Positions 23,892 through 31,500 of a stretch of DNA of 64,000 bases are shown here, piece by piece. Origin of the DNA: Streptomyces sp. CC208A (GTDB lineage: Bacteria; Actinomycetota; Actinomycetes; Streptomycetales; Streptomycetaceae). The stretch lies in the NCBI RefSeq assembly GCF_030010625.1, contig NZ_JASCXN010000023.1, positions 1 through 64,000 on the forward strand, written 5' to 3'. Every line of letters starts with the position of its first letter. Within the stretch, counting starts at the first letter, position 1. A program made the position numbers and the translations under genes. The notes beneath the pieces are model-generated. The model worked only from the letters and a program-made list of their open reading frames with translations. It was not told where the DNA came from and did not search any database.

Positions 23892-24475
23892 CAGGGGTTC
23901 ACCTCGAAGGCGCGGGCGCGCCGGACCTGGTCGGGATCGGCCATGACGGCCTGGATCTCCTCCGGCCGGCCGTTGTCGATGAAGTGGTCGACCTTGACCT
24001 CGACGAACATGGCGTCGGCGCGGACGGCGACGGGCCCGTCGGGGCCGCCGATCCGGCCGGTGGCGGTCGAGTAGATCTTGCGGCCGTGGACGGCGGTGAC
24101 CTCGGCCTGGAGGTGGAGGACGGTGCCGACCGGCACGGGCCGGCGGAAGTCGGTCTCCAGGCGGCCGGTCACGGCGATGACACGGAGCAGCCAGTTCAGG
24201 GAGCCGAGGGTCTCGTCGAGCGCGGTGGCGAGCACGCCGCCGTGGGCGAGGCCGGGGGCACCCTGGTGGTCGGCGGTCACGGTGAACTCGGCGGTGACGG
24301 TCACGCCCTCTCCCGCGCGCGCGTCCAGGTGGAGCCCGTGGGGCTGTCCGTCGCCGCACCCGAAGCAGTGGCCGTAGTGCGAGCCGAGCGCCTCGCCGGG
24401 GGCGGGCGCGTCGGGGTGGCGGGTCGGCGCCACGGCGTCGGCCGGCGGGGTGAGGGCGGCAGATGTTGCAGTCAC
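23891..24475 (-). CDS. PaaI-type hotdog-fold thioesterase
   Basis: 194 aa from GTG 24475; the open frame upstream lacks coding character. The hotdog domain has HCFGCGDGQPHGLHLDARAG, the signature HGGVLATALDETLGSLNWLL with the catalytic acid, and ETDFRRPVPVGTVLHLQAEV. Such enzymes hydrolyse acyl-CoA thioesters; the acyl group is unknown. TAAGGT lies 8 nt before the GTG and no ribosome site is clear, suggesting a leaderless message for the thioesterase-dut-DUF3710 operon. It is divergent from the DUF3093 gene. Confidence 0.87.
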   Translation of the reverse strand: MTATSAALTPPADAVAPTRHPDAPAPGEALGSHYGHCFGCGDGQPHGLHLDARAGEGVTVTAEFTVTADHQGAPGLAHGGVLATALDETLGSLNWLLRVIAVTGRLETDFRRPVPVGTVLHLQAEVTAVHGRKIYSTATGRIGGPDGPVAVRADAMFVEVKVDHFIDNGRPEEIQAVMADPDQVRRARAFEVNP

Positions 24476-24533
24476 AGGCGCAGACCTTACCCGCGCGGCC
24501 GCGCGCGGGTCGCGCCGTGCCAAGCTTGGACGC

Positions 24534-25040
24534 ATGCAGCCTTCCGCACCGTCCCCGGTCCCCTCCTCCGACTCTCCCTCCTCCCCGGCGGCGCCGCGCT
24601 TCGACGAGCGGCTGACCGTGCCCGGTTCCTGGTGGGTGATCGTCGGTCTGCTGGCCCTGTCCGGCGGCCTGATCACGCTGCCGCTGGGGGCGGTGCCGAT
24701 GCTGGGCGGTCTGATCGTGGCGGGCGTGGCGGCCGGTGTGGCGGTCTCCTCGTACGGCTCGGCCCGGATCCGTGTGGTGGCCGGTTCGCTGGTGGCGGGC
24801 GATGCCCGGGTTCCGGTGTCGGCGCTGGGGGCGGTCGAGGTGCTGGACGAGGAGGAGGCACGCGCCTGGCGCACCCGCAAGGCCGATCCGCGCGCCTTCA
24901 TGCTGATGCGCAGCTATGTGCCGCGGGCGGTGCGGATCATGGTCACGGACCCGGCGGACCCGACCCCGTACCTGTACCTGTCGAGCCGTGACCCGGAGGG
25001 CCTGGCGGCGGCCGTGGAAGCGGTACGGGCCGAAGGCTGA
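24534..25040 (+). CDS. DUF3093 family membrane protein
   Basis: 168 aa from ATG 24534. After a Ser/Pro leader, DERLTVPGSWWVIVGLLALS begins the DUF3093 domain with two adjacent hydrophobic segments (residues about 34-52 and 57-77). A cytosolic part follows: RIRVVAGSLVAGDARVPVSA, then EEARAWRTRKADPRAFMLMR and YLYLSSRDPEGLAAAVEAVR. The family is actinobacterial and uncharacterised, and is commonly found beside dut. It is divergent from the thioesterase gene with about 58 bp between starts. Confidence 0.88.
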   Translation: MQPSAPSPVPSSDSPSSPAAPRFDERLTVPGSWWVIVGLLALSGGLITLPLGAVPMLGGLIVAGVAAGVAVSSYGSARIRVVAGSLVAGDARVPVSALGAVEVLDEEEARAWRTRKADPRAFMLMRSYVPRAVRIMVTDPADPTPYLYLSSRDPEGLAAAVEAVRAEG

Positions 25041-25093
25041 GCCCGCGGGGGGCGCGGTGTCGCCCCGGGGCCGCTCCTGGCGGCCCCTGCGGT

Positions 25094-26158
25094 CTAGAAG
25101 CCCAGTTCCTTGGGGTTCTCGGGCTGCTCCAGGGGCGGCAGTCCCGTGAGCCTGTCCCAGGGGACGCGGCGGGCTCTGAGGTCCTTGCGGATGCGCTCGG
25201 CGAGCTTCTTGGTGTCGCGCCGGTTCATGACCGCGCCGACGGCCGCGCCGACCATGAACGGGGTGAGGTTCGGCAGGTTGCGGACCATGCGCTTCATGAT
25301 CTGCTGGCGCAGTTCGCGTTTGAGCTGTCCGCCGAGGGCCGCGTTGATCGTGGTGGGCCTGAGGGGGTCGATGCCCCGTTCCTCGGCCCAGGAGGTCAGG
25401 TAGGCGGCCGAGCGCTGGGCGAGGCTGCCGGACGGGCGCAGGCCGTAGACCTCGTGGAGCTCGGCGATGAGCTTGAGCTCGATCGCGGCGACGCCGGTGA
25501 TCTCGGCGGCCAGTTCGGCCGGCATGGCCGGCGGGACGGGGAGCATGGCGGCGGCGCCGATGCCCGCGCCGACGGTCGAGCTCGCGTTGGCCGCGCCGAA
25601 GACCAGTTTGTCGGCGAGTTCCTCGGGGCCGAGCCCTGGGAACTGTTTCCGCAGGGTGGCGAGGTCGCGGACGGGGACGCGCGGGGCCAGGTCGATGAGG
25701 CGGTCGGCCAGGTACCCGATGCCCGCCTTGGCCCCGTCGCCGCCGCGTTTCACGCCCTGCCTGACGCCTGCCACGCCGCGGCGGACGGCGTCGATGCGGG
25801 CGCCTTCGATCTTGATCCGGTCGAGCTGCGTGCGCGCCGGATCGGCCAGTCGCCTGAGGGCGCCCGGCCTTCCGTGACGGCTGTCGTCACGGGCCTCGGA
25901 CACCTCGGGGTCCGAGGGGCCCTCGGGGTCCCGCTCCGCGGGGAGCGGCGCCCGGCCCTGCGCCGGGACGGCGGCAGCTTCGAGCGAGGCCGTGGGGCCT
26001 CGCCCGTCGTCCACCACGCCGAAGGAGGGCAGGGGGGCGGCCTGCACGGCGTCGAGGGCCTCCTGGGCGCCCTCCGTCGGGCCGGTGCCGCCCTTGTACG
26101 TCCGGGGCTTCCCGGGAAGCCTCAGACGCCGTTTCCGAGACGGTGTGTCGCCTGCCAC
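25094..26158 (-). CDS. Uncharacterised EcsC-like protein
   Basis: 354 aa from GTG 26158. Residues 1-110 are a basic then low-complexity linker. The rest resembles EcsC-type proteins: RLIDLAPRVPVRDLATLRKQ, a Gly/Ala-rich hydrophobic stretch GAGIGAAAMLPVPPAMPAEL, AIELKLIAELHEVYGLRP and a second Gly/Ala patch FMVGAAVGAVMN. These patches suggest peripheral membrane association. No catalytic residues can be assigned. It lies 13 bp from the DUF4193 gene on the same strand, so the two are probably co-transcribed. Confidence 0.7.
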   Translation of the reverse strand: MAGDTPSRKRRLRLPGKPRTYKGGTGPTEGAQEALDAVQAAPLPSFGVVDDGRGPTASLEAAAVPAQGRAPLPAERDPEGPSDPEVSEARDDSRHGRPGALRRLADPARTQLDRIKIEGARIDAVRRGVAGVRQGVKRGGDGAKAGIGYLADRLIDLAPRVPVRDLATLRKQFPGLGPEELADKLVFGAANASSTVGAGIGAAAMLPVPPAMPAELAAEITGVAAIELKLIAELHEVYGLRPSGSLAQRSAAYLTSWAEERGIDPLRPTTINAALGGQLKRELRQQIMKRMVRNLPNLTPFMVGAAVGAVMNRRDTKKLAERIRKDLRARRVPWDRLTGLPPLEQPENPKELGF

Positions 26159-26171
26159 GGCCGCGCCTGAC

Positions 26172-26468
26172 TCAGTCGCAGTCGCGGCAGATCGGCTGAC
26201 CGTTCTTCTCGCGCGCCAGCTGGCTGCGGTGGTGCACCAGGAAGCAGCTCATGCAGGTGAACTCGTCGGCCTGCTTCGGCAGGACCCGGACGGCCAGTTC
26301 CTCGTTCGAGAGATCGGCGCCCGGGAGCTCCAGGCCCTCGGCGGCCTCGAACTCGTCGACGTCGACGGTCGAGGTCGACTTGTCGTTCCGGCGAGCCTTG
26401 AGCTCTTCGAGGCTGTCCGAGTCGACGTCGTCGTCGGTCTTGCGTGGGGTGTCGTAATCCGTTGCCAT
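26172..26468 (-). CDS. DUF4193 family zinc-ribbon-like protein
   Basis: 98 aa from ATG 26468, preceded by GGGGGAGAG. The N-terminus is acidic (TDDDVDSDSLEELKARR). Two cysteine pairs near the C-terminus, FTCMSCFLVHHRSQLA and ICRDCD, form a probable zinc knuckle. DUF4193 proteins are conserved across actinobacteria with unknown function. The gene heads a two-gene unit with the EcsC-like gene. A perfect 14-bp palindrome lies 310 bp upstream. Confidence 0.9.
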   Translation of the reverse strand: MATDYDTPRKTDDDVDSDSLEELKARRNDKSTSTVDVDEFEAAEGLELPGADLSNEELAVRVLPKQADEFTCMSCFLVHHRSQLAREKNGQPICRDCD

Positions 26469-26700
26469 GTCGCTCTCCCCCTCTGGGTGGTTGCGGTGTC
26501 TCAGCGCACGTAACGCGTGAGAGGTCGGACTTGTGCCCGACCTGAGGCGCAGATTTTGCCTCACATCAAGGTCTGTTACTCAATCGACACCCGTCCCGTG
26601 CTCTCACGAGTGATCGGGTACGAGTGGCGATGCGGACCGTACACGGTCCCGGGGGTGTCGTCGTGGGGCGCCGCCCTGTGTACTTTCCGCCGCTCGACGC

Positions 26701-26735
26701 CCGGGAAACCCGGACTTTTCCGGGGTTTCCCCCGG
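26701..26735. terminator. Possible cutRS terminator hairpin
   Basis: CCGGGAAACCCGG (26701-26713) pairs with CCGGGGTTTCCC (26720-26731) with one bulge, across a short ACTTTT loop. It lies about 130 bp beyond the cutS stop on the minus strand. Confidence 0.45.
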
Positions 26736-26777
26736 AATTCGCGGTCACGCAGCGCTGCCTTCCGGACACATTCGTTT

Positions 26778-26791
26778 GTGATCGATCACAC
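26778..26791. promoter_or_regulatory. Perfect 14-bp palindrome TGTGATCGATCACA
   Basis: Half-sites TGTGA and TCACA are those of Crp-family operators, but the spacer is 4 bp where Crp sites have 6. It lies downstream of cutS and about 310 bp upstream of the DUF4193 gene. The cognate factor is unknown. Confidence 0.4.
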
Positions 26792-26864
26792 ATGACCGTC
26801 TCAGAACACAGGTCTCGGAATTCCGCTCAAAGCGAACAGAACGGGCTCCGTTCCCGCCAGTCTG

Positions 26865-28103
26865 TCAGATCGGGAGAGTGACACGCATCACCAGTCCGCC
26901 GCCCTCGCGGGGCTCCGCGCTGATGCGTCCGCCGTGCGCTCTGGCCACCGAGCGCACGATCGACAGGCCGAGGCCGACCCCCTTGTCGCTGCCGGTCCGC
27001 TCCTGGCGGAGGCGGCGGAACGGCTCGAAGAGGTTGTCGATCTCGTACGCGGGGACCACGGGGCCCGTGTTGGTGACCACGAGCACCGCCTGGCCGTGCT
27101 GGGCCTCGGTGGTGACCTCGACCCAGCCGCCCTCCGGGACGTTGTACCGCACGGCGTTCTGGAGCAGGTTCAGGGCGATCCGCTCCAGCAGGACGCCGTT
27201 GCCCTGGACGACGGCGGAGGCCCGCTCGCCGCGGATCTCCACGCCCCTGGTCTCGGCCTCGCCGTGCACCTGGTCGACCGCCCGCTCGGCGACCTCGGCC
27301 AGGTCGACGGGTTTGCGCTCCACGATCTGGTTGTCGCTGCGGGCGAGCAGCAGCAGGCCCTCGACCAGCTGTTCGCTGCGCTCGTTGGTGGCCAGCAGGG
27401 TCTTGCCGAGCTGCTGGAGCTCGACCGGGGCCCCGGGGTCGGAGAGGTGGACCTCCAGGAGCGTGCGGTTGATCGCCAGCGGGGTGCGCAGCTCGTGCGA
27501 GGCGTTGGCGACGAAGCGCTGCTGGGCGGTGAAGGCCCGCTCCAGGCGCTCCAGCATCTCGTCGAAGGTGTCGGCGAGCTCCTTCAGCTCGTCGTCCGGG
27601 CCGTCCAGCTCGATCCGCCGGGCCAGGTCGGAGCCGGCCACCTGGCGGGCGGTCCGGGTGATCCGGCCGAGCGGCGAGAGCACCCGGCCGGCCATGGCGT
27701 AGCCGAAGGCGAAGGCGATGATGCTCAGGCCGAGCAGGGCGAAGAGCGAGCGGCGCAGCAGGTCCTCCAGGGCCTTGTCCTGCTGCTGCTTGAGGCAGCG
27801 GGAGACGGCCTCGTTGAGCTGCTCGCCGGTGCCCTGGACGGGCAGATCGCACCACGAGGTGGTGGGCTGCACGTCGCCCCGGATGACCCGGAAAGGCAGC
27901 TGGCTGACGCTCTCGGTGAGGGCCTGGGCCGTGAAGAGGTAGATGATCGACAGCAGCACGATGCCGGCGATCAGGAACATGCCGCCGTACAGCAGCGTGA
28001 GCCGTATCCGGATGGTCGGCCGCAGCAGCGGCCTGACCGGGTCCCGCGGGTCCCAGGTGGGCTTCGGTGGCGCCTGCGGGTGCGGCGTCGGGGTCGCGGC
28101 CAC
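26865..28103 (-). CDS. cutS: Sensor histidine kinase CutS
   Basis: 412 aa, GTG start 4 bp after the cutR stop. Two transmembrane segments (about 35-58 and 118-140) bracket a short extracellular sensor of about 60 residues containing exactly two cysteines (C85 in SWCDLP, C103 in SRCLKQ). Then follow HAMP (GRVLSPLGRITRTARQV), the phosphorylation site NASHELRTP (H203) and an ATPase domain with N-box LLQNAVRYN and DKGVGLGLSIV. Sequence and position next to cutR match the Streptomyces CutRS system, linked to secretion and protein-folding stress. The paired extracellular cysteines fit a redox or disulfide sensor. Confidence 0.9.
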   Translation of the reverse strand: MAATPTPHPQAPPKPTWDPRDPVRPLLRPTIRIRLTLLYGGMFLIAGIVLLSIIYLFTAQALTESVSQLPFRVIRGDVQPTTSWCDLPVQGTGEQLNEAVSRCLKQQQDKALEDLLRRSLFALLGLSIIAFAFGYAMAGRVLSPLGRITRTARQVAGSDLARRIELDGPDDELKELADTFDEMLERLERAFTAQQRFVANASHELRTPLAINRTLLEVHLSDPGAPVELQQLGKTLLATNERSEQLVEGLLLLARSDNQIVERKPVDLAEVAERAVDQVHGEAETRGVEIRGERASAVVQGNGVLLERIALNLLQNAVRYNVPEGGWVEVTTEAQHGQAVLVVTNTGPVVPAYEIDNLFEPFRRLRQERTGSDKGVGLGLSIVRSVARAHGGRISAEPREGGGLVMRVTLPI

Positions 28104-28107
28104 GGGC

Positions 28108-28761
28108 TCAGATCCGGTAGCCGGAGCCGGGGACGGTGACGATGACGGGCGGTTCGCCCAGCTTGCGGCGCAGGGTCATGACGGTGACCCGGACGACGTT
28201 GGTGAACGGGTCGGTGTTCTCGTCCCAGGCCTTCTCCAGGAGCTGCTCCGCGGAGACGACGGCGCCCTCGGAGCGCATCAGGACCTCCAGGACGGCGAAC
28301 TCCTTGGGGGCGAGCTGGACCTCCCGGCCGTCCCGGAAGACCTCGCGGCGGTTGGGGTCCAGCTTGATGCCGGCGCGCTCCAGGACGGGCGGCAGAGGCA
28401 CGGAGGTGCGCCGGCCGAGGGCGCGCACGCGCGCGGTGAGCTCGGTGAAGGCGAAGGGCTTGGGCAGGTAGTCGTCCGCGCCCAGCTCCAGGCCCTCGAC
28501 CCGGTCGCTGACGTCGCCGGCGGCGGTGAGCATCAGGATGCGGGTGGGCATGCCCAGCTCGACGATCTTGCGGCAGACGTCGTCGCCGTGGACCACGGGC
28601 AGGTCGCGGTCGAGGACGACCACGTCGTAGTCGTTGACCCCGACGCGCTCCAGAGCGGCGGCGCCGTCGTACACGACGTCGACGGCCATGGCCTCCCGGC
28701 GCAGTCCGGTGGCCACCGCATCGGCGAGCAGCTGCTCGTCCTCGACGACGAGTACGCGCAC
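28108..28761 (-). CDS. cutR: Response regulator CutR
   Basis: 217 aa from GTG 28761, with GGAAGGAA about 6 nt upstream. The receiver has VVEDEQ, phospho-acceptor D51 in VVLDRDLP and the lysine in DYLPKPFAFTEL. The OmpR-type DNA-binding domain includes QLAPKEFAVLEVLMRSEGAV and VVRVTVMTLRRKLGEP and ends VPGSGYRI. It is the first gene of the cutRS unit. A direct repeat GTAAAC-N5-GTAAGA (11-bp period) about 95 bp upstream is a candidate autoregulatory site. Confidence 0.9.
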   Translation of the reverse strand: MRVLVVEDEQLLADAVATGLRREAMAVDVVYDGAAALERVGVNDYDVVVLDRDLPVVHGDDVCRKIVELGMPTRILMLTAAGDVSDRVEGLELGADDYLPKPFAFTELTARVRALGRRTSVPLPPVLERAGIKLDPNRREVFRDGREVQLAPKEFAVLEVLMRSEGAVVSAEQLLEKAWDENTDPFTNVVRVTVMTLRRKLGEPPVIVTVPGSGYRI

Positions 28762-29118
28762 GTCGTTCTTCCTTCCTTCGACGCTCCGCCCGGGCGTACC
28801 GGTGGGCGATTCCGAACACTGACTGTGCGTGTCCATCCTGCCCCGGACGCGCGTAAACCGGCTGTAAGACGGCGGTGCGCGACCGGCCGGGGGCCGGGCG
28901 CGCGCGGGGGGCGTGCGGGGCGGCACGAAGAATTCACCTGATGCGCGGGCCAGTTGAGGTTTCCGTGTCCGGAGAGGTGGGGAGGAGCTCTCCACACCCC
29001 GCGATCACGCCCTGTCTGTGGCACGCCCACGGCTCTTCCGTCCCCCGGGAGCGACGCAGAACGTGATCCACCCACCCTCGGCACACCCCCGTGCCGCCGG
29101 ACCCATGAGGAGGGGCGC
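28762..29118. other. Divergent region between cutR and a small gene
   Basis: About 357 bp holding the cutR promoter region and a direct repeat at 28853-28869 (GTAAAC then GTAAGA, 11-bp period) of the kind bound by OmpR-family regulators. No gene is visible. Confidence 0.5.
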
Positions 29119-29301
29119 ATGGACGCTTTCACCGCAGGGCTGCTGCACCGCATCAGGACCACGCAGTCGGACCTCACGCGGGCCCGCGAGACCGGCGACG
29201 AGTACCTCGCGGAGGTCGAGCAGGCCGAGCTGGAGGACCTGCACCGACTGGCCGCGGAGCACGGCGTGGAGGTCGCGACGGTCTGCGCGCAGAGCGCCTG
29301 A
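29119..29301 (+). CDS. Small conserved acidic helical protein
   Basis: 60 aa; ATG 29119 has GAGGAGGGG upstream. The sequence is almost wholly helical and amphipathic (DAFTAGLLHRIRTTQSDLTR, then DEYLAEVEQAELEDLHRLAA). I do not recognise a named domain. It stands alone between cutR and the inositol monophosphatase gene and is closed by a very strong hairpin. The good ribosome site and codon use support a real gene. Confidence 0.75.
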   Translation: MDAFTAGLLHRIRTTQSDLTRARETGDEYLAEVEQAELEDLHRLAAEHGVEVATVCAQSA

Positions 29302-29327
29302 GCGAGGGCACTCCTCCGGAGTGCGCG

Positions 29328-29367
29328 CGGCGGTGCCCCGGAGCCGGTGGGCTCCGGGGCACCGCCG
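29328..29367. terminator. Strong bidirectional hairpin terminator
   Basis: Perfect 18-bp stem (29328-29345 with 29350-29367) and a 4-nt GGTG loop. It lies between the convergent stops of the small gene (29301) and the inositol monophosphatase gene (29383). Confidence 0.9.
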
Positions 29368-29382
29368 TGTCCGGGGCCGGTC

Positions 29383-30192
29383 TCAGTCGTGCCAGGCGCC
29401 CAGGCGGTCGAGCAGCTCCTGGAGGGGCTCGAAAAGGCCCTCGGGGGCCGCTACGGCCAGTTCGCCGGACTCCGGCTGTCCCGGACGCCCGCCGGTGCGC
29501 GCGCCCGCCTCGCGGGCGATCAGGGCCCCCGCCGCGTAGTCCCAGGGGTTGAGGCCGCGCTCGTAGTACGCGTCGAGCCGGCCCGCCGCCACGTCGCAGA
29601 GGTCGATGGCGGCCGCGCCGCCGCGCCGGATGTCCCGGACCAGCGGCAGGACCTCCCGTACGACCTCGGCCTGGTGGGCGCGGCGGGCCTGCACGTAGCC
29701 GAAGCCGGTGGCGAGGAGGGCCTGCTCGAAGGGGGGCGCGGTGCGGACGGCGAGGCGCCGGTCGCCGAGGTACGCGCCGCCGCCCAGGACGGCCCGGTAG
29801 GTCTCGCCGCGCATCGGGGCCTCGACCACGCCGACGACGGTCTCGCCGTCGCGCTCGGCGGCGATGGAGACCGCCCAGGACGGGAGGCCGTAGAGATAGT
29901 TCACGGTGCCGTCGAGGGGGTCGATGACCCAGCGGACACCGCTGGTGCCGGGGGTGGAGGCGCCCTCCTCGCCGAGGAGGCCGTCCTGGGGGCGGTGCTC
30001 GGCGAGGAAGCCGGTGATCAGCTTCTCGGCGGCGATGTCCATCTCGGTGACGACGTCGATGGCGCTGGACTTGGTGGCGGCGACGGCCAGGTCGTCGGGC
30101 CGGCCGTCGCGCAGCAGGGCGCCGGCGCGCCGGGCGGCCTCCAGGGCCAGGTCGAGCAGCTCGGCGTGGAGGGGATCGGGCTCAGCGGTCAT
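29383..30192 (-). CDS. Inositol monophosphatase family protein
   Basis: 269 aa from ATG 30192. Metal-site motifs are LLGEEGAS, WVIDPLDGTVNYLYGLP and, near the C-terminus, NPWDYAAGALIAREAG. These define the Mg2+-dependent inositol monophosphatase/SuhB superfamily, which also includes CysQ and histidinol-phosphate phosphatases. The GxxWDxAAG motif and DPLDGT favour inositol-1-phosphate or a similar sugar phosphate. It starts 11 bp after the ferrochelatase stop and is probably co-transcribed with it. Confidence 0.9.
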   Translation of the reverse strand: MTAEPDPLHAELLDLALEAARRAGALLRDGRPDDLAVAATKSSAIDVVTEMDIAAEKLITGFLAEHRPQDGLLGEEGASTPGTSGVRWVIDPLDGTVNYLYGLPSWAVSIAAERDGETVVGVVEAPMRGETYRAVLGGGAYLGDRRLAVRTAPPFEQALLATGFGYVQARRAHQAEVVREVLPLVRDIRRGGAAAIDLCDVAAGRLDAYYERGLNPWDYAAGALIAREAGARTGGRPGQPESGELAVAAPEGLFEPLQELLDRLGAWHD

Positions 30193-30203
30193 GGCGGGGC
30201 TCC

Positions 30204-31331
30204 TCAGGCGTACGGGCTGTCGGCACCGGCGGCCGCGGGGCGCTCGGCGCGGGCCGGGCAGCAGCCGATCGGGCAGAGGTCGTGGGAGGGACCGAGGGTG
30301 CCGAGGGCGCACCGCTCCACGCGCGTGCCGCGCTCGGCGGCGGCCCGCTCCAGGAGCAGTTCGCGGACGGCGGCGGCGAAGCGCGGGTCGGCGCCGACGG
30401 TGGCGGAGCGGCGGACCGGGAGGCCCAGCTCGGCGGCCTTGGCGGTGGCCTCGGTGTCGAGGTCGTAGAGGACCTCCATGTGGTCGGAGACGAAGCCGAT
30501 GGGCACCATGACGGCGGCGGGCGCGCCGGCGGCGTGCAGCTCCTCCAGGTGCTCGCAGATGTCCGGTTCCAGCCACGGGATGTGCGGGGCGCCGCTGCGG
30601 GACTGGTAGACGAGCTTCCAGGGGTGGTCCACGCCGGTCTCCTCGCGGACGGCCTCGGCGACGACCCGGGCCACGTCGAGGTGCTGGCGCACGTAGGCGC
30701 CGCCGGGGCCGTGGTCGCCGAGGGGCCCCGAGGAGTCGGCGGCGGAGTCCGGGATGGAGTGGGTGGTGAAGGCGAGGTGGGCGCCGGCACGGACGGAGTC
30801 GTCGAGCTCGGCGAGGGAGGCGAGGACGCCCTCCACCATGGGCTCGACGAAGCCGGGGTGGTTGAAGTAGTGGCGCAGCTTGTCGACCCGGGGCAGCGGC
30901 AGGCCCTCGGCCTCCAGGGAGGCGAGCGCGTCCGCCAGGTTCTCGCGGTACTGCCGGCAGCCGGAGTAGGAGGCGTACGCGCTGGTGGTGAGGACGGCGA
31001 TGTGGCGGCGGCCGTCGTGGACCATCTCGCGGAGGGTGTCGGTGAGGTACGGGGCCCAGTTCCGGTTCCCCCAGTAGACCGGCAGGTGCAGGCCCGCCTC
31101 GGCGAAGTCGGTCCGCAGGGCGTCGAGCAGCGCGCGGTTCTGGCCGTTGATCGGGCTGACGCCGCCGAAGAGGAAGTAGTGCTGCCCCACCTCCTTGAGC
31201 CGCTCCTTGGGGATGCCGCGGCCGCGCGTCACGTTCTCCAGGAACGGGACGACGTCGTCCGGGCCCTCGGGGCCGCCGAAGGAGAGCAGCAGCAGGGCGT
31301 CGTACGGGGCGGGATCGTGCTGATCGGACAT
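30204..31331 (-). CDS. hemH: Ferrochelatase (coproporphyrin III type)
   Basis: 375 aa, ATG 31331. It begins DALLLLSFGGPEGPDDVVPF, followed by RYRENLADALA-like GCRQYRENLADAL, TTHSIPDSAA with the catalytic histidine, and VMVPIGFVSDHMEVLYDLD. The C-terminus has CPIGCCPAR, the cysteines of the [2Fe-2S] cluster seen in actinobacterial enzymes. In actinobacteria this enzyme (also called CpfC) inserts iron into coproporphyrin III, with decarboxylation to haem afterwards. Upstream, on the other strand, is an MFS transporter gene. Confidence 0.94.
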   Translation of the reverse strand: MSDQHDPAPYDALLLLSFGGPEGPDDVVPFLENVTRGRGIPKERLKEVGQHYFLFGGVSPINGQNRALLDALRTDFAEAGLHLPVYWGNRNWAPYLTDTLREMVHDGRRHIAVLTTSAYASYSGCRQYRENLADALASLEAEGLPLPRVDKLRHYFNHPGFVEPMVEGVLASLAELDDSVRAGAHLAFTTHSIPDSAADSSGPLGDHGPGGAYVRQHLDVARVVAEAVREETGVDHPWKLVYQSRSGAPHIPWLEPDICEHLEELHAAGAPAAVMVPIGFVSDHMEVLYDLDTEATAKAAELGLPVRRSATVGADPRFAAAVRELLLERAAAERGTRVERCALGTLGPSHDLCPIGCCPARAERPAAAGADSPYA

Positions 31332-31391
31332 GGCACCGATCCTCCCACCCGCCGCTGACGGTCCGGGGCGCGGCCCGTCCGGAAAACAGGG

Positions 31392-31420
31392 GTGACCACA
31401 GGGCTTCGAACCCTTAGGCT
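31392..31420 (+). promoter_or_regulatory. Housekeeping-type promoter for MFS/oxidase genes
   Basis: GTGACC (31392-31397), a 17-bp spacer and TAGGCT (31415-31420) fit a streptomycete HrdB-type promoter about 80 nt before the MFS start codon. Confidence 0.5.
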
Positions 31421-31500
31421 TTAGACGTCAATTACACGTGTTGACCCTGAGGAACCGTGGCGAGCGGACGGCGCGCCGCGTCGCAGAGCCGGAGAACCCC

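Larger units (their letters stand above)
26469..26864. other. Intergenic region between cutS and DUF4193
   Basis: About 400 bp with no believable gene. It holds an imperfect hairpin at 26701-26735 (GGGAAACCCGG against CCGGGGTTTCCC) that could end the cutRS transcript, and a perfect palindrome at 26778-26791. Confidence 0.6.
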
